A DNA stretch of 20,096 nucleotides from Nitrospirota bacterium. Lineage in GTDB: Bacteria > Nitrospirota > Thermodesulfovibrionia > Thermodesulfovibrionales > JdFR-88. The notes under the pieces are model-generated. The model was given only the letters and a program-made list of their open reading frames with translations. It searched no databases and was not told the origin of the DNA. Positions within the stretch are counted from its first letter, which is position 1. The number at the start of each line of letters is the position of its first letter. The position numbers and the translations under genes were made by a program. The DNA is taken from positions 1 through 20,096 of the forward strand of contig JAJYGJ010000107.1 in NCBI GenBank assembly GCA_021790695.1, written 5' to 3'. Positions 13,805-20,096 of this stretch are shown in pieces.

Positions 13805-15210
13805 CCCGCAGCCTGCGTGATCTCAAGGACAAGGAAATTTTTGGCATCTTCCCCGGCCCTGAATCTCTCGTCTGCGCGCATGCCCGCGACCCACACGATA
13901 TCATCCCCCGAAAGGACTATGGGTATGCCGTCCCGCTCGTCCCTCGGCACCTTCTCATCCACAAAGAAATCCTGGAGTTTTTTCCTCCTGCCGAAGCCAA
14001 GCGGGCAGAAATAATCCCCGTTTTGCCTTCCCCTCATTGTCAGCTCAAGCCCGGTCTTTTCGGCGTCAAGGACTACCTTTTTGCTTCCTGGGGCGCCTTC
14101 AGCCGCGCTCCTTGCGCTCTCCCCAACCCTCTCAACGTATGCCTTTATCAGCGCCCCCGTCTCCAAAAACCTCACGCTTCCAGGGCAGGTCAACCGGTAA
14201 GCGCCCAGTCTCGCCGGCGGCCTTGCGGTGACAAGCAGGGTCGAGTATTTTTTCACTGCCCTGACGGGGCCGGGCAGATAAAGCCTGTCACCCGGTTTCC
14301 CCTTTTTTATCAATCCGATTATGTCCTCAACATGTCCGAAATCAAGCCCCCGGATTCCCCTCACAAGCTCGATTACCTTCCTTAAGGTGCGCCTCAGAAG
14401 GACGGTGTCCATCGTTTCAAGCGGGACGAGAAAAAGCTCGACCCCCTCCTCCGTCTTGTCCCTCAGAAGGCGCATAAGCCCCTTCAGGACTGCGCTCTCG
14501 AAATACCTCTCCTCCTCGGCGAGTATCTGCGTCGTCCTCAGTATCGTCTCGTCCAGGTTGGGATTGAACTTTTTCAGGACCGGGACCAAATCATGGCGGA
14601 TTTTGTTTCGCGTGTACTCGTTTTTGAGATTTGTGGGGTCCGTGATGAAATCCGTGCCCGTTTCAGCGAGAAACTCCTCTATCTCCGCCCGTGTGGTCTC
14701 GATGAGCGGCCGGACAATGTGTTTCCCCTTTATCTTCCTTACGGGCGGGATGCCGGAGAGCCCTCGCCTGCCTCCACCCCTCAGAAGGCGCATGAAGAAG
14801 GTCTCGGTCTGGTCATCCGCCGTATGGCCAAGGGCGATCCTGTTTGCGCCCAGGCGGCCCGCGAGCCCTTCATAGACGTCGTAACGCAGTATCCTTGCCG
14901 CCTCCTGCTTCCCCAGGCCCTCTTGCCTGGCGTATGAGGCCACGTCTATCTTCTCGCAGTGGAACACGGCTGCCGAGCCCTCGGCCACCCGTTTGGCGAA
15001 CTCTATCTCGGCTGGTGTTTCATCCGGCCTCAGGCCGTGGTCGACATAAACGGCATGAAGGGCGAGATTATACTCTTTCGTCATCGCATGCAGGATTTTA
15101 AGCAGGCAGACGGAGTCCGCCCCGCCGGAGAGGCCAACCAGGACGGTGTCTCCGGGCCCGAACATCCCGAATTTTTTTGCCGTCTTCAGGACCTTTTCCT
15201 GCAAGCTCAT
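13801..15210 (-). CDS. tilS: tRNA(Ile)-lysidine synthase TilS, 469 aa
   Basis: TilS attaches lysine to C34 of the CAU-anticodon tRNA(Ile), so that it reads AUA and is charged with isoleucine. The PP-loop ATP motif SGGADS is at 28-33. Further N-type ATPase signatures are AVYVDHGLRPDE, LGHTADDQTETFFMRLLRGGGRRGLSGIPP (in part) and RPLIETTRAEIEEFL, with DPTNLKNEYTRNKIRHDLVP. A C-terminal TilS substrate-binding domain is suggested by ELTMRGRQNGDYFCPLG, GRRKKLQDFFVDEKVPRDERD and IPIVLSGDDIVWVAGMRADERF. Length is typical of the long form. The ATG lies 11 bases after the hisF stop with no strong RBS, so translation is probably coupled to hisF. Confidence 0.95.
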   Translation of the reverse strand: MSLQEKVLKTAKKFGMFGPGDTVLVGLSGGADSVCLLKILHAMTKEYNLALHAVYVDHGLRPDETPAEIEFAKRVAEGSAAVFHCEKIDVASYARQEGLGKQEAARILRYDVYEGLAGRLGANRIALGHTADDQTETFFMRLLRGGGRRGLSGIPPVRKIKGKHIVRPLIETTRAEIEEFLAETGTDFITDPTNLKNEYTRNKIRHDLVPVLKKFNPNLDETILRTTQILAEEERYFESAVLKGLMRLLRDKTEEGVELFLVPLETMDTVLLRRTLRKVIELVRGIRGLDFGHVEDIIGLIKKGKPGDRLYLPGPVRAVKKYSTLLVTARPPARLGAYRLTCPGSVRFLETGALIKAYVERVGESARSAAEGAPGSKKVVLDAEKTGLELTMRGRQNGDYFCPLGFGRRKKLQDFFVDEKVPRDERDGIPIVLSGDDIVWVAGMRADERFRAGEDAKNFLVLEITQAAG

Positions 15211-15221
15211 GGCGGAGGTGA

Positions 15222-16070
15222 TCAGAGCCTGACCGGAACGCCCTTTTGTCTGAGATATTCCTTGGCCTGTCTTATCGAAAATTCCCTGTAGTGGAAGATA
15301 GACGCGGCAAGCACGGCATCGGCCTTGCCCTTGGATAGCGCCTCATAAAGGTGCTCCAGCGTGCCGGCCCCGCCCGAGGCTATAACGGGGATGGACACGG
15401 CCTCGGAGATAGCTCTGGTAAGCTCTATATCGTAGCCGTCCTTTGTGCCGTCCCTGTCCATGCTTGTAAGCAGTATCTCGCCCGCCCCCAGCTCTTCCAT
15501 GAATTTCGCCCATTTTATCGCGTCGAGGCCCATGGGGGTCCTCCCGCCGTGGATGAAGACCTCCCACGTCTTTTCGCCCGGCTGGACGAGCAATTCCGAG
15601 TGGGCCCCGGACCAGTCCGGGGCCCACTCGGGCAACGATTTACCCGGATACGGGCCGGAGGGGCCTGCACACCTTTTCGCGTCCACGGCCACAACGATGC
15701 ACTGGGAGCCGAACTTTTCCGCGGCCTGCCGGATAAACCCCGGGTCCTTGACGGCTGCGGTATTTATCGATACTTTATCGGAGCCCGCCTTCAGGAGCGC
15801 GCGGATGTCCTCAATCGCCTTTATCCCGCCTCCGACCGTAAAGGGCATGAAGACCTCCTCGGCCGTCTTTGAAACGACGTCGAGGATGATGCCCCTTTTT
15901 TCATGCGAGGCGGTGATATCCAGAAAGACAAGCTCATCGGCGCCCTGCCCGTCATAGAAAATGGCGTTTTCCACCGGGTCGCCGGCGTCCCTTAAATTCA
16001 CGAAGGAGACGCCCTTTACTACGCGTCCGTCCTTCACGTCGAGGCATGGTATTATCCTTTTTGAAAGCAT
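15222..16070 (-). CDS. hisF: Imidazole glycerol phosphate synthase cyclase subunit HisF with internal insertion, 282 aa
   Basis: HisF makes IGP and AICAR from PRFAR using ammonia from HisH. The (beta/alpha)8 barrel is complete: RIIPCLDVKDGRVVKG with catalytic Asp11, DELVFLDITAS, FTVGGGI, DKVSINTAA, VAVDAKR with catalytic Asp130, ILLTSMDRDGTKDGYD, PVIASGGAGTLEH and AASIFHYREF. The protein is about 30 residues longer than the usual 252 or so. The excess sits between AKR (133) and WEVFIHGGRTP (169): 35 residues where related HisF proteins have about five. The insert is in frame, encodes PEWAPDWSGAHSE from a perfect DNA palindrome, and lies where the family has a surface loop, so function is probably kept. 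hisH is not adjacent. The RBS may come from repeat module 2 upstream. Confidence 0.95.
   Translation of the reverse strand: MLSKRIIPCLDVKDGRVVKGVSFVNLRDAGDPVENAIFYDGQGADELVFLDITASHEKRGIILDVVSKTAEEVFMPFTVGGGIKAIEDIRALLKAGSDKVSINTAAVKDPGFIRQAAEKFGSQCIVVAVDAKRCAGPSGPYPGKSLPEWAPDWSGAHSELLVQPGEKTWEVFIHGGRTPMGLDAIKWAKFMEELGAGEILLTSMDRDGTKDGYDIELTRAISEAVSIPVIASGGAGTLEHLYEALSKGKADAVLAASIFHYREFSIRQAKEYLRQKGVPVRL
15596..15631. repeat. Perfect 17-bp-stem palindrome inside hisF
   Basis: CCGAGTGGGCCCCGGAC (15596-15612) and GTCCGGGGCCCACTCGG (15615-15631) are exact reverse complements around a 2-base CA loop. It occupies hisF codons 147-159 and forms the centre of the roughly 90-base extra segment of that gene. 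The structure resembles in-frame palindromic elements such as those known in Rickettsia genes, though no match to a named family is claimed. Confidence 0.9.
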
Positions 16071-16076
16071 TTAAAT

Positions 16077-16186
16077 TAAACACCCTCTCCCAACCCTCTC
16101 CCTTTTTAGGGAGAGGGTTTAACTAACTAAAGACATTAAACTTGTCTTTTACTAAATCCCCTCCCGGAGGGGAGGGGATTAGGGGA
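16077..16186. repeat. Dispersed palindromic repeat, copy B (module 2 then module 1)
   Basis: Module 2 (16077-16120) starts TAAACACCCTCTCCC, as in copy A, and has an 11-bp stem: AACCCTCTCCC (16092-16102) with GGGAGAGGGTT (16109-16119). Module 1 (16159-16186) is identical over 28 bp to 9480-9507. The modules keep their orientation but are in the opposite order to copy A, separated by 38 bases. Module 2 fills most of the hisA-hisF gap. Module 1 lies inside the 3' end of hisA. Confidence 0.8.
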
Positions 16187-16912
16187 AGAGGACTCCTTTT
16201 TTGACAGCCTTATCGCCTCCCGGATATCGAGCCGTCCGCTGTAGATGGCCTTTCCGGTAATCGCGCCCCAGAGCCCCTTTATTTCAAGCAACTTTTTAAT
16301 ATCGTCGATGTTCGAGACGCCGCCGGAGGCGATAACCGGCAGGTCGATGTTTTCAGCCATCTTTTGAGTGGCCTCGAAATTCGGCCCCGTGAGCATCCCG
16401 TCCCTTGAGATATCGGTATAGATGATGCCCGCCACGCCCGCCTCCTTCATCTTCCCCGCAAGCCCGAGCGCGTCCTCGCCGGTCGTCTCGACCCAGCCCT
16501 TCACGGCCACCTTCCCGTCCCTGGCGTCGATGCCCGCTATGACCCTCCCCGGGTGCCTGTCGCAGGCCCGGCTGAGAAATCCGGGGTCCTCCACGGCCAC
16601 GGTGCCCAGGATCACCCGCTCGATGCCCAGCGATATCAGGAGGTCTATGGTTTCCATGCGCCTTATGCCGCCGCCGACCTCAAGGACGATATCCACGGCC
16701 CCCCTGATGGCCTTAATGCTTTCAACGTTCCGCTGGGAGCCGGAAAAGGCCCCGTCCAGGTCCACTATGTGCAATAGCTCGGCGCCCGCCGACATCCATC
16801 TTTGGGCCGTCTCCGCCGGGTTGTCGGAGTATACCGTGGCGTCTTCGGCCCTGCCCTGCAGGAGCCTCACGCACTTCCCCTCGCGCAGGTCTATGGCAGG
16901 AATTATCAGCAT
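16136..16912 (-). CDS. hisA: HisA phosphoribosylformimino-AICAR ribotide isomerase with repeat-encoded tail, 258 aa
   Basis: HisA isomerises ProFAR to PRFAR, the substrate of HisF/HisH. The barrel is complete: IPAIDLREGKCVRL with Asp8, LHIVDLDGAF, EVGGGIR, ERVILGTVAV, VIAGIDARDGKVAVKGW with Asp129, IIYTDISRDGML, PVIASGGVSN and GAITGKAIYSGRLDIREAI. The normal fold ends near Lys239. The last 19 residues (ESSSPNPLPSGRGFSKRQV) come from repeat module 1 and flanking sequence, so the gene seems to have gained a new stop when the repeat arrived. The ATG at 16912 has no RBS but a -10 box 6 nt upstream. It heads a minus-strand run with hisF and tilS. Confidence 0.95.
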   Translation of the reverse strand: MLIIPAIDLREGKCVRLLQGRAEDATVYSDNPAETAQRWMSAGAELLHIVDLDGAFSGSQRNVESIKAIRGAVDIVLEVGGGIRRMETIDLLISLGIERVILGTVAVEDPGFLSRACDRHPGRVIAGIDARDGKVAVKGWVETTGEDALGLAGKMKEAGVAGIIYTDISRDGMLTGPNFEATQKMAENIDLPVIASGGVSNIDDIKKLLEIKGLWGAITGKAIYSGRLDIREAIRLSKKESSSPNPLPSGRGFSKRQV

Positions 16913-16936
16913 CGCTTTAGTATAATATAAACACCG
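16913..16936. promoter_or_regulatory. 24-bp divergent promoter, overlapping -10 boxes, likely leaderless starts
   Basis: The whole gap between hisA (minus) and the DUF3108 gene (plus) is 24 bases. On the plus strand TATAAT (16921-16926) ends 10 nt before the ATG. On the minus strand TATACT (16924-16919) ends 6 nt before the hisA ATG. The two boxes overlap, and neither gene has a Shine-Dalgarno. The -35 regions would lie inside the opposing genes and are not recognisable. Confidence 0.55.
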
Positions 16937-17683
16937 ATGAAATATGTTTTCACCTTTTGTTTTTTAAGCTTGATGCTGGCGGGATTTTTGAGCCGCCCGG
17001 CGTCTGCCCTTTCAATCCCGGTGCCCGAACACCTTACCTTTGAGCTTGCCTGGGAGGGCATCTATGCGGGCACATCCACGCTTTCCATTTCCAGGGACGC
17101 CGGCGACGGCTACAAGATAGTCTCCACCGCGGCGTCGGCCGATTACATCTCCGTCTTTTACAAGGTAAGGGACATGATAGAGAGCGTCACGAGACCGGAC
17201 TCATTTGCCTCCATGTCCTACAGGGTCACGTCCCACGAGGGCAAACACGTGAAAGACCTCGGGTTGCTCTTTGCCGGCAACGACGGAAGGAAAATGACGG
17301 CCTTCATTGATTACATGGGCGGACCTGACAAACGGGAGAAGGATTTCAAGACCCCCACGGGCGTGATGGACCCCCTGTCGAGCTTCTTTTTCGTTCGGAC
17401 CCTGCCGCTTGTGGTGGGCAAACCGGTTTATGTGACCATCTTCGACGATGAGAAGGTCTGGAACGTGGAGGTCCAGGTCCTGAGGAAAGAGCGGGTCCAG
17501 ACATGGGCCGGGACTTTCAATACGATACTGATAAGGCCGGTCATGAAATCCAGCGGGATATTCCGGAGAAACGGCGATATCTACATCTGGCTCACCGACG
17601 ACGCCAGGCGCATGCCCGTCATGCTCGAAAGCAAGGTCAAGATCGGCTCCATAAAGGCGATACTGCAAAAGGTAAGCTACTGA
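16937..17683 (+). CDS. DUF3108 domain-containing exported protein, 248 aa
   Basis: Residues 1-24 are a signal peptide ending ASA (MKYVFTFCFLSLMLAGFLS...PASA). The mature protein is beta-rich and fits DUF3108: LTFELAWEGIYAGTSTLSI, YKIVSTAASADYISVFYKVRDMIES (in part), the MDPLSSFFFVRTLPL segment, and a late NGDIYIWLTDDARRMPVMLESKVKIGSIKAIL region (in part). These periplasmic or envelope proteins have no settled activity; the fold is thought to resemble lipid-carrier-like beta sheets. No RBS precedes the ATG. The next glycosyltransferase begins immediately after its stop codon, which ties it to envelope polysaccharide genes. Confidence 0.85.
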   Translation: MKYVFTFCFLSLMLAGFLSRPASALSIPVPEHLTFELAWEGIYAGTSTLSISRDAGDGYKIVSTAASADYISVFYKVRDMIESVTRPDSFASMSYRVTSHEGKHVKDLGLLFAGNDGRKMTAFIDYMGGPDKREKDFKTPTGVMDPLSSFFFVRTLPLVVGKPVYVTIFDDEKVWNVEVQVLRKERVQTWAGTFNTILIRPVMKSSGIFRRNGDIYIWLTDDARRMPVMLESKVKIGSIKAILQKVSY

Positions 17684-18478
17684 TTGAAGCTATCCCTCAT
17701 CATCTCCACCTTCAATAAACCCGGATATTTGGGAAAAGTCCTGGAAGGAGTAAGGCTTCAAACGGAACACCCGGACGAGGTGCTGATAGCCGATGACGGC
17801 TCAGGCCCCGAAACCTGCGCGCTCGTTGATGAGTGGCGCAGGTCCTTGCCCTGCCCGCTGCTGCATGTCTGGCACGAGGACAAAGGTTTCCGGGCTGCAA
17901 AGATAAGGAATGAGGCCATTAAGAAATCCAGCGGGGACTACATCGTCATCCTGGATGGCGACTGTGTGCCTGAAAGGCATTTCGTTTCGGACCATGCGTC
18001 TCTAGCCCGGAAAGAATTCTTTTTCCAGGGGAAAAGGCTGCTCCTCGGCAAGGGGGTCTCGGACTCTTTTGACCCTTCCCGGACGGTCAAAAAAGGCTAT
18101 CTCCCGGGTCTTTTTCTGAGGGGGGAAATAAAAAATTCGCACCACCTCCTGAGGTTTCGGCTCTTTCCGTCCCTGAAGGACAGCAGGCTGAAAGGCACAA
18201 GGAGCTGCAATATGGGTTTTTTCAGAGACGACCTTGTCGCGGTAAACGGCTTCAATGAGGATTTTACAGGCTGGGGGCGTGAGGACTCCGAACTCGTGGC
18301 CAGGCTTTATAAATATGGCCTGAAAAGAAAAAAGCACCCCTTCATGGCCCTGTGTTTCCACCTCTGGCATGAGGATAATGACAAATCGAGGCTTGAAATA
18401 AATGAAAAAATCCTCAGTGATGCGCTGGCGCATCCGGGATACAGATGTGAAAACGGCATCTCCAAGCCGGAGGTCTGA
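17684..18478 (+). CDS. Family 2 glycosyltransferase with C-terminal galactosyltransferase-like region, 264 aa
   Basis: The N-terminal GT-A fold shows SLIISTFNKPGYL (4-16), IADDGSG (35-41) and the metal-binding DGD at 91-93 in YIVILDGDCVP. The C-terminal part has CNMGFFRDDLVAVNGFNEDF (175-194) and GWGREDSEL (196-204), the acidic motif typical of the glycosyltransferase 7C-like module, then HLWHE (226-230). It should transfer a sugar from a nucleotide sugar to an envelope glycan at the inner face of the membrane. Donor and acceptor are unknown. The start is TTG directly after the DUF3108 TGA; AAGGT in the end of that gene is a weak RBS. The next transferase follows after 3 bases. Confidence 0.85.
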   Translation: MKLSLIISTFNKPGYLGKVLEGVRLQTEHPDEVLIADDGSGPETCALVDEWRRSLPCPLLHVWHEDKGFRAAKIRNEAIKKSSGDYIVILDGDCVPERHFVSDHASLARKEFFFQGKRLLLGKGVSDSFDPSRTVKKGYLPGLFLRGEIKNSHHLLRFRLFPSLKDSRLKGTRSCNMGFFRDDLVAVNGFNEDFTGWGREDSELVARLYKYGLKRKKHPFMALCFHLWHEDNDKSRLEINEKILSDALAHPGYRCENGISKPEV

Positions 18479-18481
18479 AGG

Positions 18482-19255
18482 ATGCAAAATGGGGAAAAAA
18501 TCCGGGCCTCGGCATGCATCATAGCCTGTAACGAGGCCCGCCGCATAAGAAAATGTCTCGACTCGATCAAAGACTTTGAAGAAACGGTCATTATTATTGA
18601 TTCGAAGACCAGTGACGAGACCGAATCTATTGCCCGCGAGTTCGGCTGCAAAATATTCAGGGAGGAATGGAAGGGTTTCGGGCCGCAGAAACAAAGCGCT
18701 ATGGACAAATGTGCAAACGACTGGGCCTTTATAATCGATGCCGATGAGGTCCTGCCCGCGGAAACGGCAAAGGAAATCTCGAAAGCCCTTGAGAAACCTG
18801 CTGCGGACGCCTACGCCTTTCCCAGAAAAAATTTCTTTCATGGAAAATGGCTCCGGCATGGCGACTGGTGGCCCGACTGGCAGATACGCCTGGTAAACAG
18901 GGAAAAAGGTTTCTTTACTTCCGTTATTCATGAAAGGTGGGACACACGAGGGGTGACGGGTAAAATCCGCGCGCCCATCGAACATCTTTGCTTCGAAAAA
19001 TACTCGGATATGATCGAGACGATGGACGGGTACTCCACAATCATCGCGGAAGATTTTTTCGCAAAAGGCATTCGCGCAAAGCCCGCGACACCAGTCTTCC
19101 ACGCCTTCTGGATGTTCATGAGGATTTACATCCTCAAGCGGGGTTTCATGGACGGATTTGACGGCCTGGTAACGGCAAGCCTCAAGGCAGGCGGGTCTTT
19201 CTTCAAATACGCAAAACTCCTTGAACTGCAAAGAAATCCGAAAGATATCAGATGA
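18482..19255 (+). CDS. WaaE/KdtX-like family 2 glycosyltransferase, 257 aa (first of tandem pair)
   Basis: Motifs: ACIIACNEARRIRKCLDSI (11-29), IIIDSKTSDETE (37-48), EEWKGFGPQKQSAMDKC (61-77), FIIDADEVLP with DAD at 86-88, FPRKNFFHGKWLRHGDWWPD (113-132) and VIHERW (148-153). This combination is typical of the beta-glucosyltransferase group containing WaaE/KdtX, which glucosylates lipopolysaccharide inner core. A hydrophobic and amphipathic C-terminal part (about 205-246) may touch the membrane. GGAGG (18469-18473) lies 8 nt before the ATG. It overlaps the next gene by ATGA and is clearly paralogous to it. The exact sugar linkage cannot be deduced. Confidence 0.85.
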   Translation: MQNGEKIRASACIIACNEARRIRKCLDSIKDFEETVIIIDSKTSDETESIAREFGCKIFREEWKGFGPQKQSAMDKCANDWAFIIDADEVLPAETAKEISKALEKPAADAYAFPRKNFFHGKWLRHGDWWPDWQIRLVNREKGFFTSVIHERWDTRGVTGKIRAPIEHLCFEKYSDMIETMDGYSTIIAEDFFAKGIRAKPATPVFHAFWMFMRIYILKRGFMDGFDGLVTASLKAGGSFFKYAKLLELQRNPKDIR

Positions 19256-20067
19256 AAAATGCCGCGGACATCCCGGTGATTAAGGCCCGCGCCGCTAACA
19301 GGCCCGGCAAAAAAGAAAAAATCTCGGTAGCCATAATCACAAAAAATGAAGAAAAGAACCTGCCGGTTTGCCTCAAAAGCGTATCACGCGCAGATGAGGT
19401 GATAGTGGTCGATTCGGGCAGCGCCGACAAGACTGTCGAGATAGCGAAACAATGGGGCGGCCATGTTTTTGAAGAGCAGTGGAGGGGTTTTGGACTCCAG
19501 AAGCAAAGCGCCGTCGATAAATGCTCGAATGAGTGGGTATTGGTCCTCGATGCCGATGAAGAAGTCCCGGAAGATACATGGGCGGAGATTGAACGGGTCT
19601 TGGAGGAAGACGGCGGGTCCTTCGACGCATACAGTTTCCCGAGGAAGAATCTTTACAGGGGCAAATGGCTCAAACACGGCTATGAATGGCCCGACAGGGT
19701 CACGAGGTTATTCAAAAAAAGCAAAGGCAGGTTGTGCGGCTCCATCATACATGAAAGCGTAATCGCCCCAAACATAAAGGCCTTAAACGCCCCCGTTTTG
19801 CACTCCAGAAACGACAGTCTTGATAAATATCTTAACAAACTGAATGCATATTCTTCCCTGCTGGCGCGGACAGCGCGCGAAAATGGGAAAAAAGGGTCCG
19901 CATTCAGGGCGGCTACTTCCTTTGTCGCCCATTTTTTCAGGATTTATGTCCTCAAAAAAGGTTTCCTCGATGGAAGAGAGGGTTTTATTGTTGCTTTCAC
20001 AGAGGCCCTGAACTCGTTTTATAAATACCTGAAGCTGATCGAGCTGGAGGAAAACAGTCCCAAATGA
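19252..20067 (+). CDS. WaaE/KdtX-like family 2 glycosyltransferase, 271 aa (second of tandem pair)
   Basis: The gene starts in an ATGA overlap with its neighbour and repeats the same motif order: SVAIITKNEEKNLPVCLKSV (25-44), VIVVDSGSADKT (50-61), EEQWRGFGLQKQSAVDKC (74-91), LVLDADEEVP with DAD at 100-102, FPRKNLYRGKWLKHGYEWPD (129-148) and IIHESV (165-170). The C-terminal FFRIYVLKKGFLDGREG region matches RIYILKRGFMDGFDG in the first copy. Relative to that copy it has an N-terminal extension of about 14 residues. The pair probably arose by tandem duplication and may add successive sugars to one core oligosaccharide; that role is inferred from family and context. Confidence 0.85.
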   Translation: MKNAADIPVIKARAANRPGKKEKISVAIITKNEEKNLPVCLKSVSRADEVIVVDSGSADKTVEIAKQWGGHVFEEQWRGFGLQKQSAVDKCSNEWVLVLDADEEVPEDTWAEIERVLEEDGGSFDAYSFPRKNLYRGKWLKHGYEWPDRVTRLFKKSKGRLCGSIIHESVIAPNIKALNAPVLHSRNDSLDKYLNKLNAYSSLLARTARENGKKGSAFRAATSFVAHFFRIYVLKKGFLDGREGFIVAFTEALNSFYKYLKLIELEENSPK

Positions 20068-20096
20068 AATTTTTGGGAAACATAGAGCCGATTCTT
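20064..20096 (+). CDS. Start of another CDS, truncated by the window edge
   Basis: An ATG overlaps the preceding stop as ATGA and opens MKFLGNIEPIL before the window ends. GGAGG (20046-20050) lies 13 nt upstream. The operon context suggests another lipopolysaccharide assembly gene, such as a heptosyltransferase. Eleven residues are too few to say. Confidence 0.55.
   Translation, partial: MKFLGNIEPIL

Noticed and set aside
1..20096. CRISPR array, tRNA or rRNA genes, insertion sequence with transposase
   Set aside because: No regularly spaced repeats, cloverleaf, rRNA-like sequence or transposase ORF was seen on either strand.

Overview
This window looks like chromosome from a GC-rich, Gram-negative, respiring and probably anaerobic or microaerobic bacterium. 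The evidence is a six-haem periplasmic cytochrome c, an outer-membrane beta-barrel, lipoproteins, a DUF3108 protein, glycosyltransferases of lipopolysaccharide-core type, and two radical SAM enzymes of the futalosine menaquinone pathway. The gene mix suggests Nitrospirota or Desulfobacterota-like lineages. That is an inference; no rRNA or tRNA gene was found to settle it. Several genes use TTG or GTG starts.

Layout. (1) 1-840 is AT-richer than the rest. It carries a 53-residue lipoprotein and a phage-type HTH/membrane protein (DUF3693-like) behind an exact-consensus sigma70 promoter. (2) 875-1465 (minus) is the six-haem cytochrome, followed by a non-coding gap full of short inverted repeats. 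(3) 1808-4350 is hslV-hslU plus an RlpA-like lipoprotein. (4) 4553-5953 is a small secreted protein behind a strong nested hairpin, then a Met-rich outer-membrane barrel. (5) 6037-7277 is a 36-residue peptide gene, with its own promoter and excellent RBS, overlapping a radical SAM/SPASM gene. (6) 7360-9461 is mqnE-mqnC, preceded by a 22-bp tandem repeat that supplies two TATAAT boxes. (7) 9601-10557 is a thioredoxin-reductase-like flavoprotein. (8) The minus strand from 16912 down to 10566 holds hisA-hisF-tilS, then, from a probable new promoter, gltX-gpsA-larB. (9) 16937-20096 is DUF3108, three family-2 glycosyltransferases and the start of another gene, all abutting or overlapping.

Most genes are housekeeping: proteolysis (HslVU), menaquinone (MqnE/MqnC), histidine (HisA/HisF), tRNA charging and modification (GltX/TilS), phospholipid precursor (GpsA), nickel-pincer cofactor (LarB), and envelope construction. 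The more unusual material is the peptide/radical SAM pair (a candidate RiPP or peptide-modification unit) and the palindromic sequence that has entered genes. hisF carries a roughly 30-residue in-frame insertion built around a perfect 17-bp-stem palindrome, and hisA has a C-terminal tail encoded by a dispersed repeat. That repeat's two modules occur in swapped order elsewhere in the window. Several start sites (mqnE, hisA, DUF3108) have a -10 box only 6-10 nt before the ATG and no Shine-Dalgarno, which suggests leaderless transcripts.
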